Below are positions 7,520-15,969 of a DNA stretch of 64,000 bases, piece after piece. The notes beneath the pieces are model-generated. The model was not told the origin of the DNA. It worked only from the letters and a program-made list of their open reading frames with translations, and did not search any database. The position numbers and the translations under genes were made by a program. How positions within the stretch are numbered: the stretch's first letter is position 1; every line of letters starts with the position of its first letter. Source of the DNA: Achromobacter ruhlandii (GTDB lineage: Bacteria > Pseudomonadota > Gammaproteobacteria > Burkholderiales > Burkholderiaceae_B); NCBI RefSeq assembly GCF_902859695.1, contig NZ_CADIJL010000029.1, positions 1-64,000 on the forward strand, written 5' to 3'.

Positions 7520-9697
7520 GTGACGTCCGCTAAAGACCCGATCCACGCCGGCAAGCGCCGCTTCCTGCGCAACGCCGCCGCCTCGACCGCCGGCCTGACC
7601 GCCTTGTCGATGTTTCCGCCGGCCATCCGCCGCGCCCTGGCGATTCCCGCCAACAACCGCACTGGCACCATCAACGACGTCGAGCACGTGGTCATCCTGA
7701 TGCAGGAAAACCGCTCGTTCGACATGTACTTCGGCACGTTCAAGGGCGTGCGCGGCTTCGGCGACCGCATTACCGTGCCGCTGCCGCAGAACCGCTCGGT
7801 CTGGGAACAGACCAACGGCACCCGCGTGGTGCTGCCGTACCATCTGGACAGCACCAAGGGCAACGCCCAGCGCGTGTCCGGCACGCCGCACGACTACCCG
7901 GACGCGCAGAACGCCTGGGACGGCGGCCGCCTGTACCAATGGCCGCGCTACAAGCAGAACCAGTCGATGGGTTACTACACGCGCCAGGAGCTGCCGTTCC
8001 AGTTCGCGCTGGCCGAGGCCTTCACGCTGTGCGACGCCTATCACTGTTCTTCGCACGGCGGCACCAACACCAACCGCCTGTTCCACTGGACCGGCACCAA
8101 CGATCCGCTGGCGCAGGGCAATGGCCCCTCGACCCGCAACCAATGGGACGGGCTGGGCGTGTCCACCACGGGCTGGACCTGGGAAACCTATCCCGAGAAA
8201 CTGCAGAAGAACGGCGTCAGCTGGAAGGTCTACCAGAACCTGCCGGACAACTTCACCGACAATCCGTTGGCGGGTTTCCGCCAGTTCCGCAAGGCTTACG
8301 AACTGTCCGGCAATGATCCGGCCGCCAGTAATCCCAGCCCGCCGGCCTGGACGGCCGCGGCGGACAGTGGCAACCCGCTCTACAAGGGCGTGGCCAACAC
8401 CATGCCCGACGGGGGCTTGTTGCAAGCCTTCCGCGACGACGTGTTGAACGGCGCGTTGCCGCAGGTGTCGTGGATCGTGGCGCCGGCCAACTACTCGGAG
8501 CACCCCGGCCCGTCGAGCCCGGTGCAGGGCGCCTGGTACATCCAGGAGACGCTCAACGCGCTGACGGCCAACCCGGACGTCTGGAGCAAGACCGTGCTGC
8601 TCATCAACTTCGACGAGAACGACGGTTTCTTCGATCACGTGCCGTCGCCGGCCGCGCCGTCGCTCAATCCCGACGGCTCGATGGCGGGCGCGTCCACCAT
8701 CAACACCGACCTGGAGCGCCACATCAAGCCGTCGCTGCAGGACGCGGCCGACAAGCGCGTGTACGGCCCCGGCCCGCGCGTGCCGATGTACGTCGTCTCG
8801 CCCTGGAGCCGCGGCGGCTGGGTCAACTCGCAGGCCTTCGACCACACCTCGGTGCTGCGCTTCCTGGAAGCGCGCTTCGGCGTCAAGGAAACCAACATCA
8901 GCGACTACCGCCGCGCGGTGCTGGGCGACCTGACCTCGGCCTTCAACTTCGCCACGCCCAACAGCGAGCAGTTGCCCGACCTGACCATGTGGACCAAGGC
9001 CACGGCGGACCAGACCCGCGCCGACCAGCAGGCGCTGGCCCAGGTGCCGCTGCCCGACACCACCACCCAGGCCAGGCCCAGGCAGGAAACCGGCGTGCGT
9101 CCGTCGCGCGCCTTGCCCTACGAGATGCACACCAGCGGCCGCGCCCAGCCCGGCAGCAGCGCCATGTGGCTGGTGTTCGCCAACACCGGCAGCGCCGCCG
9201 GCGTGTTCCACGTGTACGACCGCCTGCACCTGGACCGCCTGCCGCGCCGCTACGCGGTCGAGCCCGAGAAGCAGCTCGAAGGCAGCTGGGACGTGGCCGC
9301 CGATGGCGGCAAGTACGACCTGTGGGTGATGGGCCCGAACGGCTATCTGCGCCATTTTGCCGGCGATCTGGCGCTGGCCCGCGCCGAAGGCCTGGGCGCG
9401 GAAATCCGCGTCTGCTACGACATCGCCAACGGCGACGTCTACACCAGCTTCATCAACAGCGGCGCCAAGCCCTGCACCTTCGTCATCACGCCAAACGCCT
9501 ACTACACCAATAACGAGAAGTGGACGATCACGGTGCCGGCCGGCGGCCAGGTCGAGCAGTCGTGGTCGCTCAAGGCCAGCGGCAGCTGGTACGACTTCAC
9601 GGCGCGCCTGAACGAGGACCCGGCCTACCTCCGCCGCTTCGCCGGCCGGGTTGAGACGGGCAAGGCGTCGATCACCGATCCGGCGATGGGCCAGTAA
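7520..9697 (+). CDS. Phosphocholine-type phospholipase C, Tat-exported
   Basis: 725 residues from a GTG at 7520 with AAGGA 10 bp upstream. The Tat signal is KRRFLRN (Arg13-Arg14) followed by AAASTAGLTALSMFPP. The catalytic phosphoesterase domain opens with the family signature HVVILMQENRSFDMYFGTF and contains the HGGTNTNRLFHWTG and LINFDENDGFFDHV segments. Two C-terminal beta domains typical of PlcH/PlcN-type enzymes follow (from about residue 520). These enzymes release phosphocholine from phosphatidylcholine or sphingomyelin. In Pseudomonas, PlcH and PlcN are exported by Tat and then by type II secretion, which fits the T2SS operon next door. Confidence 0.92.
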   Translation: MTSAKDPIHAGKRRFLRNAAASTAGLTALSMFPPAIRRALAIPANNRTGTINDVEHVVILMQENRSFDMYFGTFKGVRGFGDRITVPLPQNRSVWEQTNGTRVVLPYHLDSTKGNAQRVSGTPHDYPDAQNAWDGGRLYQWPRYKQNQSMGYYTRQELPFQFALAEAFTLCDAYHCSSHGGTNTNRLFHWTGTNDPLAQGNGPSTRNQWDGLGVSTTGWTWETYPEKLQKNGVSWKVYQNLPDNFTDNPLAGFRQFRKAYELSGNDPAASNPSPPAWTAAADSGNPLYKGVANTMPDGGLLQAFRDDVLNGALPQVSWIVAPANYSEHPGPSSPVQGAWYIQETLNALTANPDVWSKTVLLINFDENDGFFDHVPSPAAPSLNPDGSMAGASTINTDLERHIKPSLQDAADKRVYGPGPRVPMYVVSPWSRGGWVNSQAFDHTSVLRFLEARFGVKETNISDYRRAVLGDLTSAFNFATPNSEQLPDLTMWTKATADQTRADQQALAQVPLPDTTTQARPRQETGVRPSRALPYEMHTSGRAQPGSSAMWLVFANTGSAAGVFHVYDRLHLDRLPRRYAVEPEKQLEGSWDVAADGGKYDLWVMGPNGYLRHFAGDLALARAEGLGAEIRVCYDIANGDVYTSFINSGAKPCTFVITPNAYYTNNEKWTITVPAGGQVEQSWSLKASGSWYDFTARLNEDPAYLRRFAGRVETGKASITDPAMGQ

Positions 9698-9743
9698 GGC
9701 CCGCTGCGCGGGCGCGGCCGGCCACGGACGGGCCCGATGCGAC

Positions 9744-9782
9744 GCCCCGTGCCGCTCCCGCCTCCGGGAGACGGCGCGGGGC
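9744..9782. terminator. Hairpin between convergent phospholipase C and LysR genes
   Basis: GCCCCG-TGCCG-CTCCCG pairs with CGGGAG-CGGC-CGGGGC across a CCTC loop, with one bulge. It lies in the 104 bp between the two convergent genes and could terminate either transcript, although no long T-run follows. Confidence 0.55.
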
Positions 9783-9801
9783 ATTGCCATTCGTGGCGGG
9801 T

Positions 9802-10704
9802 CTACGCCGCCGCCTGCGCGTCGCGCGCCCGGAAGGCCGCGGCGCAGGCTTCGCAGATGGCCGCGGTGATGCCCTGGCGGGCGTGTTCGCGCCGCTCCAG
9901 CATGCCGATGGCGCGCGCCGCCGGCCCCAGGTCGTCGGGCAGGGGCAGGATGCGCAGCTGTGGGCTGTCGCGCCAGTTCGAGCCGTTGATGAGCGGCAGC
10001 AGCGTCACGCCAACCTCCTGGCGCACCAGTTCGATCAGAGTCTCGATCGCGTTCAGTTCCAGGAATTCGTCCAGCGGCACCGCCAGGCGCCGCAGCAGGC
10101 GGTCGATCTGCAGGCCGGTGCGCTGGGTGCGGTCAAAGCGCAGGAAGGGGTTGCCGGCCAGCACCTGGCGCGCGTCGCGCCCGGCGGCCGAGGGCGGGGC
10201 GATCACCACCAGCGGTTCTTCATAGAGCGGGGTCCAGCGGGTGCTGGCCATCTTGCGGCCGGCCTCCACCAGGAAGGCCGCATCCAGTTCGCCGTCCTCG
10301 ACCTTGCCGGCCAGTTCGCTGGCCTTGCCCGACAGGATGCGCACGTCCAGCCTGGGGTGCGACTTCTTCATGCCCGACACCACCTTGGACAGAGTGCCCA
10401 TGCAGGACACGATGCTGCCCACCGAGACCGACCCCGCCAGTTCGCCCGGCACGGTGCGCGGCAGTCGCATGCGGTCGTATAAATCCAGCAAGTGCTTGAT
10501 TTCCGGCAGCAATTCCCGGCCCGCCGCATTCAGGATGGCCAGCCGGCCGCTGCGGTCGAACAGCTCGCGCCCCAATTCCGCCTCCAGCGAGCGCATCTGG
10601 AAGCTGACGGCGGCCTGTGTCAGGGCCACCTGCTCGGCCGCCTCGGAAAACGAGCCATGGTGGGCGACGGCCAGGAAAGTGCGCAGGAAACGGATCGTGC
10701 TCAT
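9802..10704 (-). CDS. LysR-family regulator divergent from the gamma-glutamyltransferase operon
   Basis: 300 residues. The N-terminal winged helix-turn-helix (about 3-60: FLRTFLAVAHHGSFSEAAEQVALTQAAVSFQMRSLEAELG) is followed by a periplasmic-binding-protein-like effector domain (about 88-290). The gene is transcribed away from the gamma-glutamyltransferase gene 107 bp distant, the classical layout for a LysR regulator controlling its neighbour. The effector is unknown; glutathione, gamma-glutamyl peptides or a derived amino acid are reasonable guesses from context. Confidence 0.9.
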   Translation of the reverse strand: MSTIRFLRTFLAVAHHGSFSEAAEQVALTQAAVSFQMRSLEAELGRELFDRSGRLAILNAAGRELLPEIKHLLDLYDRMRLPRTVPGELAGSVSVGSIVSCMGTLSKVVSGMKKSHPRLDVRILSGKASELAGKVEDGELDAAFLVEAGRKMASTRWTPLYEEPLVVIAPPSAAGRDARQVLAGNPFLRFDRTQRTGLQIDRLLRRLAVPLDEFLELNAIETLIELVRQEVGVTLLPLINGSNWRDSPQLRILPLPDDLGPAARAIGMLERREHARQGITAAICEACAAAFRARDAQAAA

Positions 10705-10743
10705 GGGGTCAATTCACAAAAATTTCTTTCATGACCGAACAAA

Positions 10744-10759
10744 AAATCAAATTGATTTA
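10744..10759. promoter_or_regulatory. Candidate LysR box between the LysR gene and the gamma-glutamyltransferase gene
   Basis: AAATCAA-A-TTGATTT is a perfect 7-bp inverted repeat (10744-10758). Its core TCAAATTGATTTA (10747-10759) fits the T-N11-A LysR consensus. It lies in an unusually A+T-rich stretch between the divergent genes, so it can serve both promoters. Confidence 0.6.
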
Positions 10760-10811
10760 ATTAGATCACGGGAGTACCTTCGCCTGCTTACCTATATGTG
10801 AGACAGGCGCC

Positions 10812-12440
10812 ATGAAATCCTTTGACTGGGTCAATCCGTATCCCTCCATCCGCATCCCGCTGTTCGCGCGCAACGTGGTGTCCACCTCGCACCCGCTCGC
10901 GGCCCAGGCCGGCCTGCGCATGCTGCTCAAGGGCGGCAACGCGGTTGACGCCGCCATCGCCGCGGCCGCCACCATCGTGCTGGTCGAGCCGGTCTCCTGC
11001 GGCCTGGGCGGCGACTGCTTCGCCATCGTCTGGGACGGCAAGGAACTGCATGGCCTGAATTCCTCCGGCGTGGCCCCGGCCGCCTGGAATGTCGAGTATT
11101 TCAAGCGCAAGTACGGCGTCGGCGCTGACGGCCTGGCGATCCAGCCCAAGCGCGGCTGGGACGCGGTCACGGTGCCGGGCGTGGTGGCCGGCTGGTCCGC
11201 GCTGCACGAAAAGCTCGGCAAGCTGCCGTTCGAGCAACTGTTCGAACCGGCCATCGAGATCGCCGAGCGCGGCTACGCCGTGCCGCCGGTGGTGGCGCAC
11301 AAGTGGGCCGCCGCCGCCAATGAACTGAGCAGCCAGCCGGGCTATGCCCAGGCCTTCATGCCCGAGGGCCGCGCGCCCAAGGTCGGCGAGCACTTCCGCT
11401 TTCCGGACGCGGCCCACACGCTGCGCCGCATCGCCGCCTCCAAGGGCCGCGATTTCTACGAAGGCGAGCTGGCCGAGCGCATCGCCGCCTTCAGCCAGGA
11501 ATGCGGCGCCGCCATGACGCTGGAAGACCTGCGCGGCTACCGGCCGGAGTGGGTCAAGCCGATCTCGCGGTCCTATCGCGGCTACGAGCTGCACGAGATC
11601 CCGCCGAACGGGCAGGGCATCGCCGCGCTGATCGCGCTGGGCATCGTCGAGCGCTTCAACATCGCCGACCTGCCGGTCGACTCGGTGCAGTCGCAGCACG
11701 TGCAGATCGAGGCCATGAAGCTGGCCTTCGCCGACCTCTACAAGTACGTGGCCGACCCGCGCTCGATGGAAGTCACGCCCGAGCAGATGCTGTCGGACGA
11801 TTACCTGGACAGCCGCGCCAAGCTGATCCGCCTGGACGGCGCCACCCATTTCAGCGCCGGCCGTCCGGCCGCCGGCGGCACCATCTACCTGACCGCCGCC
11901 GACGAGAACGGCATGATGATCTCGTTCATCCAGTCCAACTACATGGGCTTCGGCTCGGGCGTGGTCGTGCCGGGCACCGGCATCAGCCTGCAGAACCGCG
12001 GCGTCGGCTTCTCGATGGATCCCAAGTCGGCCAACGTGGTCGAGGGCGGCAAGCGGCCGTTCCACACCATCATCCCGGGTTTCCTGACGCGCGGCGGCAA
12101 GCCGGTCATGAGCTTCGGCGTGATGGGCGGCGACATGCAGCCGCAGGGCCACCTGCAGACCGTGATCCGCATGGTCGACTACCACCAGAACCCGCAAGCC
12201 GCCTGCTGCGCCCCGCGCTGGAAGGTCAACCGCGATTTCACGCTGGATATCGAGACCAATATGAAGGCTTCCACTATTGCGGGCCTGAAAGACCTCGGGC
12301 ATGCTTTGAAATCCGTGGACGATCCGTACATGGATTTCGGCGCCGGCCAATTCATCTGGCGCATGTCCGAAAGCGACAACGAGCTCGGCTACGTCGCCGC
12401 CAGCGACAGCCGCCGTGACGGCCAGGCCGTGGGCTTCTGA
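10812..12440 (+). CDS. ggt: Gamma-glutamyltransferase family protein
   Basis: 542 residues, the full Ntn-hydrolase proenzyme of the gamma-glutamyltranspeptidase family. It starts with the typical VVSTSHPLAAQAGLRMLLKGGNAVDAAIA and has GLGGDCFAIV. The autoproteolytic nucleophile is Thr357 in AAGGTIYLTAADENG, in place of the commoner 'TTH' version, and a later segment resembles the GF-family substrate pocket. No secretion signal is evident, so it is probably cytoplasmic like YwrD-type members. Known members cleave gamma-glutamyl bonds of glutathione and related compounds. It is followed at 60 bp by a peptide ABC importer and probably acts on what that importer brings in (inference). Confidence 0.9.
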   Translation: MKSFDWVNPYPSIRIPLFARNVVSTSHPLAAQAGLRMLLKGGNAVDAAIAAAATIVLVEPVSCGLGGDCFAIVWDGKELHGLNSSGVAPAAWNVEYFKRKYGVGADGLAIQPKRGWDAVTVPGVVAGWSALHEKLGKLPFEQLFEPAIEIAERGYAVPPVVAHKWAAAANELSSQPGYAQAFMPEGRAPKVGEHFRFPDAAHTLRRIAASKGRDFYEGELAERIAAFSQECGAAMTLEDLRGYRPEWVKPISRSYRGYELHEIPPNGQGIAALIALGIVERFNIADLPVDSVQSQHVQIEAMKLAFADLYKYVADPRSMEVTPEQMLSDDYLDSRAKLIRLDGATHFSAGRPAAGGTIYLTAADENGMMISFIQSNYMGFGSGVVVPGTGISLQNRGVGFSMDPKSANVVEGGKRPFHTIIPGFLTRGGKPVMSFGVMGGDMQPQGHLQTVIRMVDYHQNPQAACCAPRWKVNRDFTLDIETNMKASTIAGLKDLGHALKSVDDPYMDFGAGQFIWRMSESDNELGYVAASDSRRDGQAVGF

Positions 12441-12500
12441 CACGCGCCTTGCCGCCGGGCATCGCAACCCGGCATTGCAGCCACAAGGGGAACAAACACA

Positions 12501-14015
12501 ATGAAACGCTTTACCATGACCTTCGGCGCCAGCGTGTTGGCGCTGGCCGCCGGCGCCGCCTGCGCGCAGAATATTCGCATCGGCCTGCAGGAAGATCCGG
12601 ACGTGCTGGACCCGCACCGCGCCCGCACCTACGTCGGCCGCATCGTCTTCACCTCGCTGTGCGACAAGCTGGTGGACATCGATCCCAAGCTGCACTTCGT
12701 GCCGCAACTGGCCACCTCGTGGTCGTTCAGCCCGGACAACAAGGTGCTGACCTTCAAGCTGCGCGAAGACGCGCTGTTCCATGACGGCAGCAAGTTCGAC
12801 GCCGCCGCCGCCAAGGCCAACCTGGAACGCGCCATGACGCTGCCCGACAGCCTGCGCAAGGGCGAACTGGCCTCGGTCGAGAAAGTCGAGGCGCCCGACG
12901 CCAGCACCCTGGTGCTGACCCTCAAGCAGCCCGACGCCACGCTGCTGGCGCAACTGTCCGACCGCGCCGGCATGATGCTGTCGCCCAAGTCGTTCGCCGA
13001 TGCCGACGTGGCCGCGGTCGGCCGCAAGCCGATCTGCTCGGGTCCGTACAAGTTCGTCGAGCGCATCCAGAACGACCGCGTCGTGCTGGAGAAATTCGAC
13101 CAGTACTACGACGCCAAGGACTACGCCTTCAAGCGCATCACCTTCCTGCCGATTCCGGACACCACCGTGCGCCTGTCGAACCTGCGCGCCGGCGACCTGG
13201 ACCTGCTCGAGCGTCTGAACCCGTCGGACGCGGCGCAGGTCAAGGGCGACGCCAGCCTGACCTTCGCGCCAGTGGCGGGCCTGGGCTTCCAGCAGTTCAT
13301 GTTCAACGTGGCCAACGGCAAGCGCGCCGAGGACAACCCCTTCAAGAACAAGCTGGTGCGCCAGGCATTCCAGCTGGCCATCGACCGCAACGCCATCAAC
13401 GAAGTGGCCGGCGGCGGCATCTTCGAACCGGCGCAGCAGCCGTTCCCGCCCGCCAGCCCCTACCACAGCGACAAGTTCCCCGTGACCAAGCGCGACGTGG
13501 CCAAGGCCCGCGCGCTGCTCAAACAGGCCGGCTTCGACCGCGTCAAGGCCGAGGTCATGTTCGGCAACAACACCACCACCTCGTCGGTGGCCGAGATGGT
13601 GCAGGCCATGGCCTCCGAGGCCGGCTTCGACCTGTCGCTGCGGCCCACCGAGTACGCCGCGCTGCAGAAAGAATCGGCCGGCGGCAATTTCCAGGTGGTG
13701 ATGCTGGGCTGGTCGGGACGGGTCGATCCGGACGGCAACATCCATAGCTTCGTGACCTGCAAGGGCGCGCTGAACGACGGCCACTATTGCAACCCGGACG
13801 TCGACAAGCTGCTCAACGAGGCCCGCACGGTGCCCGATGAAACCAAGCGCCGCGCCATCTACGACCAGGCGCAGACGATCATCCAGGACGAACTGCCCGG
13901 CGTGTACAACTACTACCAGCCGTGGCCGTTCGCGCTGGCCAAGAAGGTCAAGGGCTTCGTGCCGTACCCGGACGGCATGATCCGCCTGAAGGGCGTGACG
14001 TTCGCGCAGAAGTGA
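12501..14015 (+). CDS. Periplasmic peptide-binding protein of an ABC importer (family SBP_bac_5)
   Basis: 504 residues with a Sec signal peptide (cleavage near ACA-QN, residue 22). It is followed by the DppA/OppA/GsiB-type fold: IGLQEDPDVLDPHRARTYVGRIVFTSLCDKLVDID, LATSWSFSPDNKVLTFKLREDALFHDG and YYQPWPFA near the C terminus. A purine-rich AAGGGGAAC precedes the ATG. It captures peptides in the periplasm for the permeases encoded downstream. Linkage to gamma-glutamyltransferase suggests glutathione or a gamma-glutamyl peptide as ligand, as for GsiB, but the ligand cannot be read from the sequence. Confidence 0.9.
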   Translation: MKRFTMTFGASVLALAAGAACAQNIRIGLQEDPDVLDPHRARTYVGRIVFTSLCDKLVDIDPKLHFVPQLATSWSFSPDNKVLTFKLREDALFHDGSKFDAAAAKANLERAMTLPDSLRKGELASVEKVEAPDASTLVLTLKQPDATLLAQLSDRAGMMLSPKSFADADVAAVGRKPICSGPYKFVERIQNDRVVLEKFDQYYDAKDYAFKRITFLPIPDTTVRLSNLRAGDLDLLERLNPSDAAQVKGDASLTFAPVAGLGFQQFMFNVANGKRAEDNPFKNKLVRQAFQLAIDRNAINEVAGGGIFEPAQQPFPPASPYHSDKFPVTKRDVAKARALLKQAGFDRVKAEVMFGNNTTTSSVAEMVQAMASEAGFDLSLRPTEYAALQKESAGGNFQVVMLGWSGRVDPDGNIHSFVTCKGALNDGHYCNPDVDKLLNEARTVPDETKRRAIYDQAQTIIQDELPGVYNYYQPWPFALAKKVKGFVPYPDGMIRLKGVTFAQK

Positions 14016-14020
14016 TCCGG

Positions 14021-14067
14021 GCGCGGCGGTTCGCCGCCGCGTCCGCCGGCCGCTTGAACGCGGCCGG
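14021..14067 (+). other. Two tandem hairpins between binding protein and permease genes
   Basis: Hairpin 1: CGCGGCGG (14022-14029) pairs with CCGCCGCG (14034-14041) around a TTCG tetraloop. Hairpin 2: CCGGCCGC (14046-14053) pairs with GCGGCCGG (14060-14067) around a 6-nt loop. No T-run follows. Such structures commonly protect the abundant binding-protein mRNA from 3' decay while lowering permease expression; here that is an inference. Confidence 0.65.
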
Positions 14068-14144
14068 TCGTTTCCCGCGGCGGCCGCGCGCCGTGCCCTG
14101 ACGGGCCGGCTCCGTCCGCCGCTTTCGTTCTACGGTTTTCCCTC

Positions 14145-15089
14145 ATGCTCAAACTCATCTTGCGCCGCGTGATCGTCGCGATACCGACCCTGATACTGGT
14201 GTCGATGATCGTCTTCATGCTGCAGAAAATCCTGCCCGGTGACGCGGTGCTGACCATGGCCGGCGAAGAGCGCGACCCGGCCGTGCTGGACTATCTGCGC
14301 GAAAAATACCGCCTCAACGACCCGCTGCCGGTGCAGTACGTCGCCTGGGCCACCCAGGTGGTGCAGGGCGACCTGGGCAAGTCGCTGCGTACCGACGTGC
14401 CGGTGACCACCCTGATCGGGCAGAAGCTGCCCGTGACCTTGCAGCTGGCCGCCATGGCGATGTTCTTCGCGCTGCTGATCGGCATCCCCATGGGCATCGT
14501 CGCGGCGGTGCGCAAGGGCAAGCCGGTCGAGATGGGCGCCAACATCGCGGCGCTGTCCGGCATGTCGATCCCCAATTTCTGGCTCGGCATCATCCTGATC
14601 ATGGTGGTGTCGGTGCAGTGGAAGCTGCTGCCGGCCTCGGGCTACGTGTCGCCCAGCGAGGACTTCTGGCTGTCGATCAAGACCATGCTGATGCCGGCGC
14701 TGGTGCTGTCCACCGCCATCGCCGCCTACCTGATGCGCCACACCCGCTCGGCCATGCTGGAGGCATTGTCCGCCGATTACGTGCGCACCGCGCGCGCCAA
14801 GGGCGTGTCGCCGCGCCGCGTGGTGCTGCGCCACGCGCTGCGCAACGCCCTGATGCCGATCGTCACGCTGGTGACGCTGCTGTTCGGCGAACTGATGGCC
14901 GGCGCGGTGCTGACCGAGCAGGTCTTCACCATCCCCGGCTTCGGCAAGCTGGTGGTCGATGCCGTTTTCACGCGTGACTACGCGGTGGTGCAGGGCGTGG
15001 TGCTCTGCGTGGCGGTGGGCTTCATTCTGATGAACCTGCTGGCTGACATCCTGTACATCCTGGTCAATCCCCGTCTGAGGCACGCATGA
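14145..15089 (+). CDS. Peptide ABC transporter permease, DppB/GsiC type
   Basis: 314 residues with about six membrane segments. It starts MLKLILRRVIVAIPTLILVS, the conserved first helix of DppB-type permeases, and carries the EAA-type coupling loop around EALSADYVRTARAKGVS. The stop overlaps the start of the next permease gene (ATGA, 15086-15089). It forms the inner-membrane channel together with the DppC-type partner. Confidence 0.93.
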   Translation: MLKLILRRVIVAIPTLILVSMIVFMLQKILPGDAVLTMAGEERDPAVLDYLREKYRLNDPLPVQYVAWATQVVQGDLGKSLRTDVPVTTLIGQKLPVTLQLAAMAMFFALLIGIPMGIVAAVRKGKPVEMGANIAALSGMSIPNFWLGIILIMVVSVQWKLLPASGYVSPSEDFWLSIKTMLMPALVLSTAIAAYLMRHTRSAMLEALSADYVRTARAKGVSPRRVVLRHALRNALMPIVTLVTLLFGELMAGAVLTEQVFTIPGFGKLVVDAVFTRDYAVVQGVVLCVAVGFILMNLLADILYILVNPRLRHA

Positions 15090-15964
15090 GCGCACTTCCC
15101 GCAACGGCCGCCGCCGTCACGCCGCCCCGCGCCCGCAACCGCGCCTGGGCCAAGTTCAAACGCAACCACGTCGCCATGCTGGGCCTGGGCATCGTGCTGT
15201 TCTTCGTGCTGGTGGCCCTGGTGGCGCCGCTGATCGCCAACCACGACCCGTTCCAGACCAGCTTCACCACCATCCGCAAGGCGCCGTCGGCGTCCTACTG
15301 GCTGGGCACCGATGAACTCGGTCGCGACATCTTCAGCCGCATGGTCTATGGCGCCCGCGCCTCGCTCATGGCCGGCCTGGTGTCGGTGCTGATCGCGCTG
15401 GTGGTGGGCGTGCCGTTCGGCCTGGCCGCCGGCTACTTCGGCGGCTGGACCGATAGCTGCATCTCGCGCGCCACCGAGGCGCTGCTGGCGATCCCGTTCC
15501 TGATCCTGGCCATCGCGCTGGCCGCCTTCCTCGGGCCCAGCCTGACCAACGCCATGATCGCCATCGGCGTGTCGGCCGCGCCCAAGTTCATCCGGCTCAC
15601 GCGCGGGCAGGTGCTGGCCGTCAAGAACGAGGACTACGTGCAGAGCGCCCGCGCGCTGGGCGCCTCGGACCTGCGCATCATCTGCCGCCACGTGTTCCCT
15701 AACGTCATGCCGCCGCTGATCGTGCAGGCCACGATCACCATCGCCACGGCCATCATCGCGGAGGCCAGCCTGTCGTTCCTGGGCCTGGGCCTGCAGCCGC
15801 CGAACCCATCGTGGGGCTCGATGCTGAACACCGCCAAGAACTTCATGACCCAGGCGCCCTGGATGTCGATCTTCCCCGGATCGGCCATTTTCCTGGTGGT
15901 GCTGGGCTTCAATCTGCTGGGCGACGGGCTGCGCGACGCGCTGGATCCCCGTCAGGACAAGTAA
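15086..15964 (+). CDS. Peptide ABC transporter permease, DppC/GsiD type
   Basis: 292 residues. The protein has an N-terminal cytoplasmic tail and a first helix (about 31-53). The DppC signature [35 protein letters not shown] comes next, then the EAA loop [19 protein letters not shown], and the C terminus is [14 protein letters not shown]. Translation is coupled to the previous permease gene by a 4-bp overlap. Confidence 0.94.
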   Translation: MSALPATAAAVTPPRARNRAWAKFKRNHVAMLGLGIVLFFVLVALVAPLIANHDPFQTSFTTIRKAPSASYWLGTDELGRDIFSRMVYGARASLMAGLVSVLIALVVGVPFGLAAGYFGGWTDSCISRATEALLAIPFLILAIALAAFLGPSLTNAMIAIGVSAAPKFIRLTRGQVLAVKNEDYVQSARALGASDLRIICRHVFPNVMPPLIVQATITIATAIIAEASLSFLGLGLQPPNPSWGSMLNTAKNFMTQAPWMSIFPGSAIFLVVLGFNLLGDGLRDALDPRQDK

Positions 15965-15969
15965 TCATC

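Noticed and set aside
10788..13784. A 998-codon open frame on the minus strand
   Set aside because: Antisense to the gamma-glutamyltransferase and binding-protein genes, which are clear family members. The composition is that of a shadow frame.
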